From contig JAPFFF010000023.1 of NCBI GenBank assembly GCA_039105265.1, positions 2,108,001-2,172,000 on the forward strand: 64,000 nt of DNA, given 5' to 3'. The position numbers and the translations under genes are program-made. Below, piece after piece: positions 29,537 to 40,294 of the stretch (positions within the stretch are counted from its first letter, which is position 1; every line of letters starts with the position of its first letter). This DNA is from Tritrichomonas musculus. Taxonomy: Eukaryota; Parabasalia; Tritrichomonadida; Tritrichomonadidae. The notes beneath the pieces were generated by a model. The model did not search any database. It was not told the DNA's origin and saw nothing but the letters and a program-made list of their open reading frames with translations.

Positions 29537-30110
29537 ATATTTCTGTTATCATTAATAAACGATAAAATACCTCCAAACAATTTTTCTTATTGCTTTTATC
29601 TTTACTATAATGCATAATTATGATTATGCTGAAAAAAAAAAATTGATCTCATGGTTTCAATTATTACTAAGAATTCATTAGAAAAACAATTTTTTTATTA
29701 TTTTCGAAATGAAAATGATTTTGAATGCAAATATTTAACAATGATTTGTAGTTAATCGCATGTCAATAGGAGGAGAATTTCTTACATTAATAAATTTCAT
29801 CAATTCATCTACAATTTGATAACCATCAATCATGTATTTCATACATTATTAAAAACTACTTTTTCCTTTTTTAAGAATAAGAGTTATTAAATATGGAACT
29901 AACATTACATTTATTGATTGATTTGAAAACTTATCCAAGGTTAAATAGTTTTTGCTTTATAAAAGTATTATTATAATACCAAAAATATTTGAAATGGTTA
30001 CTGTTTATTTAATCTATGTGTATATTTAATATAATGACTCAAACTATTATTAATAATAATAATCAAAAACTTTATAAAAAAAAAAAAAAAAAAAAAAAAA
30101 ATCAAAAACT
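29537..30110. other. Arm B non-coding part
   Basis: Between the C2 gene and the tRNA the arm is A+T rich and shows no gene. It is shared with arm A 15945-16562. Confidence 0.5.
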
Positions 30111-30192
30111 TGGTACCTGTGAGATTCGAACCCACGCTCCTCATGGGAATGGGGCTTACACCCAACGCCTTAGACCCCTCGGCCAAAGTACC
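30111..30192 (-). tRNA. tRNA-Leu-like, class II (arm B copy)
   Basis: Same cloverleaf as the copy at 15863-15944: acceptor GGTACTT/AGGTACC, Leu-type D arm, long variable arm and TTCGAAT T loop. The anticodon stem is one pair better here (CCCCAT instead of CCCCTT after the loop). The loop TGTAAGC with G at position 33 is the same. Confidence 0.72.
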
Positions 30193-30597
30193 TTCATATA
30201 TATTGTAATTTAAAAAATAAATATTTTTCTTATATTTATATTTACAAAATTATTAACTTATTAATAAAATTTAAAAATATGAAAGTAGAGGTAAAAAAGT
30301 CTGTCAAACTCAATTTTCATTCAGATAGTGGAATTGAAAAAGAAAAATATGGTTGTCATCCTCAGAATTGAGTTATTGAAGGAATTGAAAATATAGAAAT
30401 CTACTGAGATAAATTGAAAAGATCATCAAGTCCTCTTTTTGATAGGAAAATAAACCCCTATTTTTTCAAACAATGAATATTATATATAAAACATAAAATA
30501 TCCTTGTTGTCAAAATAAATTTTTTTTCTTTGAAAATTTTTCTATTAAATCACAATTATTTCTTAAAGTTATAATCGTAAAGGTTGTCAGAATTTAA
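30193..30597. other. Right edge of arm B and spacer
   Basis: It contains the arm B end (30388) with the truncated start MVVILRIELLKEL of the kinase-tail gene, closed soon after by a stop. From 30389 it is unique A+T-rich spacer with no gene. Confidence 0.5.
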
Positions 30598-33500
30598 ATG
30601 GAAGGAATTAATTCAGTATCGGAGACCACAGTATTAGAAATACTAATCGATAAATATAAAACATATGAAAAGTGCAATGCAGGAGAGTCGTCGAATAAAC
30701 GGAAAGAAGAAATTCTTGATCTTTTGAAAAATCATAATCATCTCAAATCAGAAGAAGAAATTTATGAAATTTTTGACTTTTTGCTTTTTGCATTCAAAGA
30801 AGGAGCCTTAGATCTCATAAAAATTTTACTATGTGAAACTATTGAAGATGATTCCAAAGGTCTTACTTTCAAAATTGACAAAATAAATAAAACAGCGTCA
30901 TTGATTGAAATCGACCGAAAACTTGATGATGTTATTATTCCACGAACAATCAACCATGAATTGAATGAATTTTTGGTCACCAGCATTTGCATCTTGAAAT
31001 ATCATGATGATGACTTTGGATCGCAAAACAAAACAATCAAATTCGAAGAAGATTCAGCGGTCAGAACAATTTATCGATCTCCATTTCTATGTTCAAGAGT
31101 CGAAGAAATTTATTTTCCAGAAAGTTTGATTGAATTGAAAGAAGGATGGTGTGATGGCGCCAAATTTTTGAAAAAAATCATAATTTCACCATCTAATGGT
31201 CAATTTGTTTTCAAAGATGACAAATATTTACTTGGTAAAAGTGATTCAAAAAGCGACGTGTTTGACATTCTTCTATTCGCAAGACGTGACATCGAAGACA
31301 TTTCTATCCCATCAAATGTCAAAATCATCAAACCATTTTCATTTCAATTTTCAGTTCTCAAAGAAATACTTATTCCATCGAGTGTAACAAAAATATGCGA
31401 GAATGCATTTTCATTTTGCAGATCTCTTAAAAAAGTTTCAATTCCAACGAATTCCAATTTGAAAACAATTGAAAGAGAAGCGTTTAATGGAGCAGATATC
31501 GAAGAAATATATTTTCCAGAAGGTTTAATTGAATTAGAAGAAGGATGGTGCTACAGGACATATAAATTGGCAAAAATCATAATTTCACCATCGAATGGTC
31601 AATTTGTTTTCAAAGATGACAAATGTTTACTTGGTAAAAGTGATTCAAAAAGCGACGAGTTTGACATTCTTCTGTTCGCAAGACGTGACATCGAAGACAT
31701 TTCTATCCCATCAAATGTCAAAGTCATCAAACCATTTTCATTTCAATTTTCAGTTCTCAAAGAAATATTTATTCCATCGAGTGTAACAAAAATATGCGAG
31801 AATGCATTTTCATTTTGCAGATCTCTTAAAAAAGTTTCAATTCCAACGAATTCCAATTTGAAAACAATTGAAAAATATTCATTTTCACATTTAAACATTG
31901 AAGAAATTTCAATTCCAGCAAGTGTCACCGAAATATGTAAAAGAGCATTTCAAGATTGTAAATGTCTAAGAAAAGTTGATATTCCTACGAATTCTAACTT
32001 ACAAACAATTGAAAGGTATGCATTTTCAGGCACAGGAATCAAAGGAATTTTCATTCCAGCAAGTGTAACAAAAATATGTGAGAATGCATTTTCAAATTGT
32101 GCTGATTTAAGTCAAGTATCAATTCCAAATGATTCTAATTTACAAATTATTGAAGAATGCGTATTTGAAGAAACAATGATAGAAGAAATATCTATTCCAG
32201 CAAGTGTAACAAAAATATGCAGCAATGCATTTTCAAATTGTGAAAATTTTGTCAAAATTGAAATTCCAACGAATTCCAATTTGAAAACAATCGAAAGAGA
32301 AGCGTTTAATGGAGCAGATATCGAAGAAATTTATTTTCCAGAAGGTTTGATTGAACTGGAAGAAGGATGGTGTGATGGCTTATATAATTTGAAAAATATT
32401 ATAATTTCACCATTGAATGGTCAATTTGTATTCAAAGAAGACAAATATTTACTTGGGAAAAGTGATTCAAACAGCGACGAATTTGACATTCTTCTATTCG
32501 CAAGACGTGATATCGAAGAAATTTCTATTCCAGCGAATGTAACAAAAATATGCCATAATGCATTTGGGGATTGTGAAAATTTGAGAAGAGTTGAAATTCC
32601 AAAGAATTCTAATTTGAAAATAATTGAAAGAGATGCATTCAGAGAAACAAAAATCGAAGAAATTTTTATTCCAGCAAGTGTGACAAAAATATGTTACAGT
32701 GCATTTTTAGGCTGTTCTAATTTACGAAAAGTTGAATTGCCAACGAATTCTAATCTACAAACAATTGAAAGTCGTGTGTTTGGAGAAACAAAAATCGAAG
32801 AAATTTCTATTCCAGCAAGTGTAACAAAAATAGGTGAAAATGCATTTTGCCGATGTAAAAACCTAGCAAAAATTGAAATTCCAACAAATTCTAATTTGAA
32901 AGTAATTGAAAATGAAGCATTTTCAGGGTCAAATATCGAAGAAATTTCTTTTCCAGAAGGCTTGATTGAATTGGAAGAAGAATGGTGTAATGATATACAT
33001 AGTTTGGCAAAAATCATAATTTCACCATCGAATGGTCAATTTGTTTTCAAAGATGACAAATATTTACTTGGTAAAAGTGATTCAAAAAGCGACGAGTTTG
33101 ACATTCTTCTGTTCGCAAGACGTGACATCAAAGACATTTCTATCCCATCAAATGTCAAAATCATCAAACCATTTTCATTTCAATTTTCAGTTCTCAAAGA
33201 AATATTTATTCCATCGAGTGTAACAAAAATATGCGAGAATGCATTTTCATGTTGCAGATCTCTTAAAAAAGTTTCAATTCCAACGAATTCCAATTTAAAA
33301 ACAATTGGGAAAAAATCATTTTCATATTTAAACATTGAAGAAATTTCAATTCCAGCAAGTGTCACCGAAATATGTGAAGATGCATTTCAAGGTTGTAAAT
33401 ATCTAATAAAAGTTGAAATTCCTGTAAATTCTAACTTACAAACAATTGAAAGGTATGCATTTTCAGGCACAGGAATCAAAGGAATTATCCTTCCAGCAAG

Positions 33501-33693
33501 TGTAACAAAAATATGTTCACATGCATTTGATTTTTGCTATGGACTAATAACTGAAATCTCTGAAGAATCAAGATTGCATTTTGTTTCATATTTTTCTTTT
33601 GGAGAATTTACACGTACAATGATACTGATTCCTCCATCTTTGAAACAATTGCTTCACATATTTAAGAAATTAGGTGTGGGAATTTATCCTTAA
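30598..33693 (+). CDS. BspA-type leucine-rich repeat protein
   Basis: The protein has 1031 residues. After an N-terminal helical region (about 1-90), almost the whole protein is BspA-type LRR_5 repeats with IPASVTKI..NAF..C..L and FPEGLIELEEGWC variants. A longer module (NGQFVFKDDKYLLGKSDSKS...ILLFARRDIEDISIPSNV) occurs at about 31177, 31576, 33013 and in part at 32400. The first two are 399 bp (133 residues) apart and nearly identical at DNA level, so recent internal duplication is clear. No signal peptide or transmembrane segment is seen, unlike surface BspA proteins, so this one is probably intracellular or non-classically exported. BspA-like proteins act in adhesion; that role here is inference only. 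Confidence 0.88.
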   Translation: MEGINSVSETTVLEILIDKYKTYEKCNAGESSNKRKEEILDLLKNHNHLKSEEEIYEIFDFLLFAFKEGALDLIKILLCETIEDDSKGLTFKIDKINKTASLIEIDRKLDDVIIPRTINHELNEFLVTSICILKYHDDDFGSQNKTIKFEEDSAVRTIYRSPFLCSRVEEIYFPESLIELKEGWCDGAKFLKKIIISPSNGQFVFKDDKYLLGKSDSKSDVFDILLFARRDIEDISIPSNVKIIKPFSFQFSVLKEILIPSSVTKICENAFSFCRSLKKVSIPTNSNLKTIEREAFNGADIEEIYFPEGLIELEEGWCYRTYKLAKIIISPSNGQFVFKDDKCLLGKSDSKSDEFDILLFARRDIEDISIPSNVKVIKPFSFQFSVLKEIFIPSSVTKICENAFSFCRSLKKVSIPTNSNLKTIEKYSFSHLNIEEISIPASVTEICKRAFQDCKCLRKVDIPTNSNLQTIERYAFSGTGIKGIFIPASVTKICENAFSNCADLSQVSIPNDSNLQIIEECVFEETMIEEISIPASVTKICSNAFSNCENFVKIEIPTNSNLKTIEREAFNGADIEEIYFPEGLIELEEGWCDGLYNLKNIIISPLNGQFVFKEDKYLLGKSDSNSDEFDILLFARRDIEEISIPANVTKICHNAFGDCENLRRVEIPKNSNLKIIERDAFRETKIEEIFIPASVTKICYSAFLGCSNLRKVELPTNSNLQTIESRVFGETKIEEISIPASVTKIGENAFCRCKNLAKIEIPTNSNLKVIENEAFSGSNIEEISFPEGLIELEEEWCNDIHSLAKIIISPSNGQFVFKDDKYLLGKSDSKSDEFDILLFARRDIKDISIPSNVKIIKPFSFQFSVLKEIFIPSSVTKICENAFSCCRSLKKVSIPTNSNLKTIGKKSFSYLNIEEISIPASVTEICEDAFQGCKYLIKVEIPVNSNLQTIERYAFSGTGIKGIILPASVTKICSHAFDFCYGLITEISEESRLHFVSYFSFGEFTRTMILIPPSLKQLLHIFKKLGVGIYP

Positions 33694-34056
33694 AACAAAA
33701 TTTTATCCTAAATTTATCCAAAATTTTTTTTAAGAAAAACTCGTAAATTTTAAGTAATGATCTGAGGAAAGCGTGGAAAAACAAAAAAAAACAAATTTTT
33801 TTAGTTTAAATATAATATTTATTTATTATTAAAAAGTAAAGTTTTTGTTTAAATAATATCATTTTTCGCTGTTTTATCATCATTATTTGGTATAAAATTT
33901 AAAATTTTTATCAATTTGATAAAACAGCTTTTTAAATAAAAATCAGTTTATTTGTGAATGATTTAATTTTTTTCTAGCACCAAGGAATGATTTGTCAAAA
34001 CCAGGTAAAGAATGGCAAGCAAAACCCAACATTTTATGAATGAAATTTAAAAAAAA
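33694..34056. other. Intergenic, no gene seen
   Basis: A+T-rich spacer between the BspA gene and the satellite. Nothing is recognised. Confidence 0.5.
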
Positions 34057-37000
34057 GGATGATAAAGAATAAAAATAAGATGATGATAAAGAATAAAAAT
34101 AAGATGATGATAAAGAATAAGAATAAGATGATGATAAAGAATAAGAATAAGATGATGATGAAGAATAAGAATAAGATGATGATGATGAATAAGAATAAGG
34201 TGATGATGAAGAATAAGAATAAGATGATGATAAAGAATAAAAATAAGATGATGATAAAGAATAAGAATAAGATGATGATAAAGAATAAGAAGAAGATGAT
34301 GATAAAGAATAAGAATAAGATGATGATGAAGAATAAGAATAAGATGATGATGAAGAATAAGAATAAGATGATGATGAAGAATAAGAATAAGATGATGATA
34401 AAGAATAAGAATAAGATGATGATGAAGAATAAAAATAAGATGATGATAAAGAATAAAAATAAGATGATGATAAAGAATAAGAATAAGATGATGATAAAGA
34501 ATAAGAATAAGATGATGATAAAGAATAAGAATAAGATGATGATGAAGAATAAAAATAAGATGATGATAAAGAATAAGAATAAGATGATGATAAAGAATAA
34601 GAATAAGATGATGATGAAGAATAAGAAGAAGGTGATGATGAAGAATAAGAATAAGATGATGATGATGAATAAGAATAAGGTGATGATGAAGAATAAAAAT
34701 AAGATGATGATGAAGAATAAGAATAAGGTGATGATGAAGAATAAAAATAAGATGATGATGAAGAATAAGAATAAGGTGATGATGAAGAATAAGAATAAGA
34801 TGATGATGAAGAATAAGAATAAGGTGATGATAAAGAATAAGAATAAGATGATGATAAAGAATAAGAATAAGGTGATGATGAAGAATAAAAATAAGATGAT
34901 GATGAAGAATAAGAAGAAGATGATGATGAAGAATAAGAATAAGATGATGATAAAGAATAAGAATAAGGTGATGATGAAGAATAAGAATAAGATGATGATG
35001 AAGAATAAAAATAAGATGATGATGAAGAATAAGAATAAGATGATGATGAAGAATAAGAATAAGGTGATGATGAAGAATAAGAATAAGATGATGATGAAGA
35101 ATAAGAATAAGGTGATGATGAATAATAAGAAGAAGATGATGATGAAGAATAAAAATAAGATGATGATGAAGAATAAGAATAAGGTGATGATGAAGAATAA
35201 AAATAAGATGATGATGAAGAATAAGAATAAGGTGATGATGAAGAATAAAAATAAGATGATGATGAAGAATAAGAATAAGGTGATGATGAAGAATAAGAAT
35301 AAGATGATGATGAAGAATAAAAATAAGGTGATGATGAAGAATAAGAATAAGATGATGATGATGAATAAGAATAAGGTGATGATGAAGAATAAAAATAAGA
35401 TGATGATGAAGAATAAGAATAAGGTGATGATGAAGAATAAAAATAAGATGATGATGAAGAATAAGAATAAGGTGATGATGAAGAATAAGAAGATGATGAT
35501 GATAAAGAATAAGAATAAGGTGATGATGAAGAATAAAAATAAGATGATGATGAAGAATAAGAAGAAGATGATGATGAAGAATAAGAATAAGGTGATGATA
35601 AAGAATAAGAAGAAGATGATGATGAAGAATAAGAATAAGATGATGATGAAGAATAAGAATAAGGTGATGATGAAGAATAAAAATAAGATGATGATAAAGA
35701 ATAAAAATAAGATGATGATAAAGAATAAGAATAAGATGATGATAAAGAATAAGAAGAAGATGATGATAAAGAATAAAAATAAGATGATGATAAAGAATAA
35801 GAATAAGGTGATGATGAATAATAAAAATAAGATGATGATGAAGAATAAGAATAAGATGATGATAAAGAATAAGAATAAGATGATGATAAAGAATAAGAAG
35901 AAGATGATGATGATGAATAAGAATAAGATGATGATGAAGAATAAGAAGAAGATGATGATAAAGAATAAGAATAAGGTGATGATGAAGAATAAGAAGAAGG
36001 TGATGATGAAGAATAAGAATAAGGTGATGATGAAGAATAAAAATAAGATGATGATAAAGAATAAAAATAAGATGATGATAAAGAATAAAAATAAGATGAT
36101 GATAAAGAATAAGAATAAGATGATGATAAAGAATAAAAATTAGATGATGATAAAGAATAAGAATAAGATGATGATAAAGAATAAGATGATGATAAAGAAT
36201 AAAAATAAGATGATGATGAAGAATAAGAAGAAGATGATGATAAAGAATAAAAATAAGATGATGATGAAGAATAAGAATAAGATGATGATAAAGAATAAGA
36301 ATAAGATGATGATGAAGAATAAGAATAAGATGATGATAAAGAATAAGAATAAGATGATGATGAAGAATAAGAAGATGATGATGATGAAGAATAAGAATAA
36401 GGTGATGATGAAGAATAAGAATAAGATGATGATGAAGAATAAGAATAAGGTGATGATGAAGAATAAGAATAAGATGATGATAAAGAATAAGAATAAGATG
36501 ATGATAAAGAATAAAAATAAGATGATGATAAAGAATAAGAATAAGGTGATGATGAAGAATAAGAATAAGATGATGATGATGAATAAGAATAAGATGATGA
36601 TGAAGAATAAGAATAAGATGATGATGATGAATAAGAAGAAGGTGATGATGAAGAATAAGAAGAAGGTGATGATGAAGAATAAGAATAAGGTGATGATGAA
36701 GAATAAAAATAAGATGATGATAAAGAATAAAAATAAGATGATGATGAAGAATAAGAAGAAGGTGATGATGAAGAATAAGAATAAGATGATGATAAAGAAT
36801 AAGAATAAGATGATGATAAAGAATAAAAATAAGATGATGATAAAGAATAAAAATAAGATGATGATGAAGAATAAGAAGAAGGTGATGATGAAGAATAAGA
36901 ATAAGATGATGATAAAGAATAAGAATAAGATGATGATAAAGAATAAAAATAAGATGATGATGAAGAATAAGAATAAGATGATGATAAAGAATAAGAATAA

Positions 37001-38400
37001 GATGATGATAAAGAATAAAAATAAGATGATGATAAAGAATAAAAATAAGATGATGATGAAGAATAAGAATAAGATGATAATAAAGAATAAAAATAAGGTG
37101 ATGATGAAGAATAAAAATAAGATGATGATGAAGAATAAGAAGAAGATGATGATAAAGAATAAAAATAAGATGATGATAAAGAATAAGAATAAGGTGATGA
37201 TAAAGAATAAGAATAAGATGATGATGATGAATAAGAATAAGATGATGATGAAGAATAAGAAGAAGATGATGATAAAGAATAAAAATAAGGTGATGATGAA
37301 GAATAAGAAGAAGGTGATGATGAAGAATAAGAATAAGGTGATGATGAAGAATAAAAATAAGATGATGATAAAGAATAAAAATAAGATGATGATAAAGAAT
37401 AAAAATAAGATGATGATAAAGAATAAGAATAAGATGATGATAAAGAATAAAAATAAGATGATGATAAAGAATAAGAATAAGATGATGATAAAAAATAAGA
37501 ATAAGATACTGATAAAGAATAAGAATAAGATGATGATAAAGAATAAAAATAAGATGATGATAAAGAATAAGAATAAGATGATGATGAAGAATAAGAAGAA
37601 GATGATGATAAAGAATAAAAATAAGATGATGATAAAAAATAAGAATAAGGTGATGATGAAGAATAAAAATAAGATGATGATAAAGAATAAAAATAAGATG
37701 ATGATGAAGAATAAGAATAAGATGATGATAAAGAATAAGAATAAGATGATGATGAAGAATAAGAAGAAGATGATGATAAAGAATAAGAATAAGATGATGA
37801 TAAAGAATAAGAATAAGATGATGATGAAGAATAAGAAGAAGATGATGATGAAGAATAAGAATAAGATGATGATGAAGAATAAGAATAAGATGATGATAAA
37901 GAATAAAAATAAGATGATGATGAAGAATAAGAATAAGATGATGATAAAGAATAAAAATAAGATGATGATGAAGAATAAGAATAAGATGATGATAAAGAAT
38001 AAGAATAAGATGATGATGAAGAATAAGAAGAAGATGATGATAAAGAATAAGAATAAGATGATGATAAAGAATAAAAATAATATGATGATAAAGAATAAAA
38101 ATAAGATGATGATAAAGAATAAGAATAAGATGATGATAAAGAATAAGAATAAGATGATGATGAAGAATAAGAAGAAGATGATGATAAAGAATAAAAATAA
38201 GATGATGATAAAGAATAAAAATAAGATAATGATAAAGAACAAGAAGAAGATGATGATGAAGAATAAGAAGAAGATGATGATGAAGAACAAGAAGAAGATG
38301 ATGATGATGAAGATGATGATGATGATAAAGAACAAGAAGAAGATGATGATGAAAAAGAACAAGAAGAAGATGATGATGAAAAAGAATAAGATTAAGATGA
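34057..38400 (+). repeat. 4.3 kb satellite of a 24-bp unit with higher-order structure
   Basis: About 180 tandem copies of a 24-bp unit of the form GATGATGATAAAGAATAAGA + ATAA, with variants GAT-to-GGT, AAAG-to-GAAG and AGAAT-to-AAAAT/AGAAG, plus a few units of odd length. The variant GATGATGATGATGAATAAG recurs at 34173, 34653, 35350, 35903, 36569 and 37217. The last three head near-identical blocks about 650-670 bp apart, a higher-order repeat. In one plus frame the unit reads DDDKE*E*. At the right end (about 38235-38390) the same frame is intact with CAA in place of TAA and reads an acidic D/E/Q run. The long frames on both strands (MMIKNKNK and HHLILIL repeats) are by-products of a stop-free 8-codon period. 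Confidence 0.95.
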
Positions 38401-38496
38401 TGATAAAGAGCTACGCTCAAAAAGCGGCGATCTTGTTTACCTATAAAAAACATACAGAAATAGAAAAACTACAAGATTTGTGTAAGTAAAATATTT

Positions 38497-39168
38497 TTAA
38501 TAAATATTCTTAAAGTTATCATTTAGGTAAATTAAAATATTCTGGCACGCTTGATAAGAATAGTTATTGATTTCAATATCAATTTTCACTTCATCTACAT
38601 TTTCAATAATTTTTTTCAGAGCACAAGTCATATATTTGATATAGCTTATAATTTCATCTTTACAACTCGAAAAAAATACTCTAGAAAGCCAAAACGGAAA
38701 TATTGGTTTAATGAAGGTAATCACTGCTGCATCTTCAAATGTGAGATCTGAAATTTTATCTTGTCCGTATTGTGAGTCAAGAAAAGAAATTAATTGCTCA
38801 ATTGGAAGTTCTTTTGGAAAAAGAACCGATTTTTTGGCAAAGTATTCTTGCGGTAAATCAACGCCATAAATTATTCCTAAATCTCCGAAATTAAGTCTGT
38901 ATTCTTTTAAAATTTTATTCCATATAATTAGGTTGCTATAATTCATATGAAACATAATATGACGCCTATACTGATAAAGAATCACAATTCTTTTTTGTTG
39001 GTTAGCTATTATTGCTAGTAAATCTTCATTATTTGGGCTTTTGCTAACTTGAATAGGATATATTTTGAAAGATGACCCGAAAAACTTCTTAATTCTCACG
39101 TCGATCAAATGATCAACATGATCGGTGCATCTAGTCATGTTGTCTTGTGATGGATTTCCATAAAACAT
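38497..39168 (-). CDS. Hypothetical protein (223 aa)
   Basis: The protein is well composed and soluble, with no recognisable domain. It contains CTDHVDHLIDVRIKKFFGSS, IVILYQYRRHIMFHMNYSN and FEDAAVITFIKPIFPFWLS. The ATG at 39168 is the first in frame, and a TTCAAAAAGTTTAAAA motif lies about 25-40 bases upstream on the coding strand. It ends about 100 bp from the satellite. The ending NIY and the absence of breaks suggest a real gene. I do not recognise the family. Confidence 0.6.
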   Translation of the reverse strand: MFYGNPSQDNMTRCTDHVDHLIDVRIKKFFGSSFKIYPIQVSKSPNNEDLLAIIANQQKRIVILYQYRRHIMFHMNYSNLIIWNKILKEYRLNFGDLGIIYGVDLPQEYFAKKSVLFPKELPIEQLISFLDSQYGQDKISDLTFEDAAVITFIKPIFPFWLSRVFFSSCKDEIISYIKYMTCALKKIIENVDEVKIDIEINNYSYQACQNILIYLNDNFKNIY

Positions 39169-40294
39169 TTTATCTAGTTTTAGTATAAAAATTTTAAACT
39201 TTTTGAAATGTATTTATATTTATATTAGAGACGGATGTAAACAACAAATATATAAGTATATAAATTTTGAATTATAAGATTTTAACAGTTATATCAGTAT
39301 GACTCAAAAGAGCAAAAAACAAAAGAGTTTATATTTAAATATATTTGTTGTTTTTTACAACTATATTATGTGCAATATATATTAGATATAAAAGGAAAAA
39401 TAAGTTAAAAACATATACTTGACTTGTACATTAGAAATATGAGTTATATATATATAAATGAGTTATATATAAATAAATTCAAAGGTTTACGCATTTAAAT
39501 TTTTGAATAAAAATGGAAAATTCAAAATATAAAATTCAAAATTCCATTCAAATATTCGTTTCAAAGCTTTCTTTGGTTTCATAAAAAAATTTCACCAATG
39601 TTTGCAATTAACAATCTAATAATACCCCTATTTATTCAAATAATAATAAATGAATCATAAAAATGCATTAAATAAAAAAATATCGTATTAACTGCTTAAG
39701 AATTTTTATAAAAAACATATCTTTTAAATTAACTAATTCAAAAGAGGTGGTTTATGCTTCAATTATTATTGAACCCATTTATTTGGCGTAATATTATTGA
39801 ATAACTTTATTTAATATACCGATATTCTCTGATTAAACGATAATAAAAAAGATTAAATTTTTGAACGATTAAAAGCACCGAGTATTTTGAAGTTGTGGAT
39901 TGAGGGTATTTTGCAACATACTTGTAAATAAGCAACGATCTGCTAAATGAATGAGTTTCTATGATTGGAACAAAATTATTTGGACCAAATTTATTATTTC
40001 ATATCACATGTCTTTGTGTACAAGTTTGTTTTTAATGGATAACTCATGTACTTATTGTATAACTCAGTTATATATATACAACTTATTTTTCCAAAAAAAA
40101 TAAAAGTTGTATTTTAAATAATAGTGTTATATGGTACAACTGACTAATAATAGGTATTTAAAATAATTATTCATATTTCATTTGTTTTTCACATATTATA
40201 TTATTTATTTTTTTATAAGTCAGTTGTTCAAAAAACATATTTGGTATAACAAGTATTTATTATATATTGCGTATAACTCGGTTGTTTACGGAAG
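39169..40294. other. Gene-poor A+T-rich stretch
   Basis: No credible ORF or RNA gene. Weak ATAACTCA/TGAGTTAT inverted motifs occur around 39440-39470 and 40020-40080, but no clear element boundaries are seen. Confidence 0.45.

Larger units (their letters stand above)
28672..30388 (-). repeat. Arm B of the 1.7 kb inverted duplication
   Basis: Arm B is the reverse-complement copy of 15667-17357, from CATTAAATG (28672) to GGAATTGA (30388). It carries the C2 gene (28955-29536), the leucine-type tRNA (30111-30192) and the start ATG of the kinase-tail gene. After GGAATTGA the kinase sequence present next to arm A is absent. It includes an A26 tract (about 30076-30101) that is shorter in arm A. Confidence 0.9.

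Noticed and set aside
29998-30213. 62- and 65-residue ORFs over the tRNA
   Set aside because: They are accidental frames through the tRNA and its poly-A tract.
34057-38400. CRISPR-like array
   Set aside because: There are no unique spacers between units; it is a continuous head-to-tail satellite, in a eukaryotic context.
34047-38453. 1468-residue and 740-residue minus-strand ORFs, and 694- and 781-residue plus-strand ORFs
   Set aside because: They are trivial translations of a 24-bp repeat whose period is a multiple of three. There is no domain, no start context and no codon bias.
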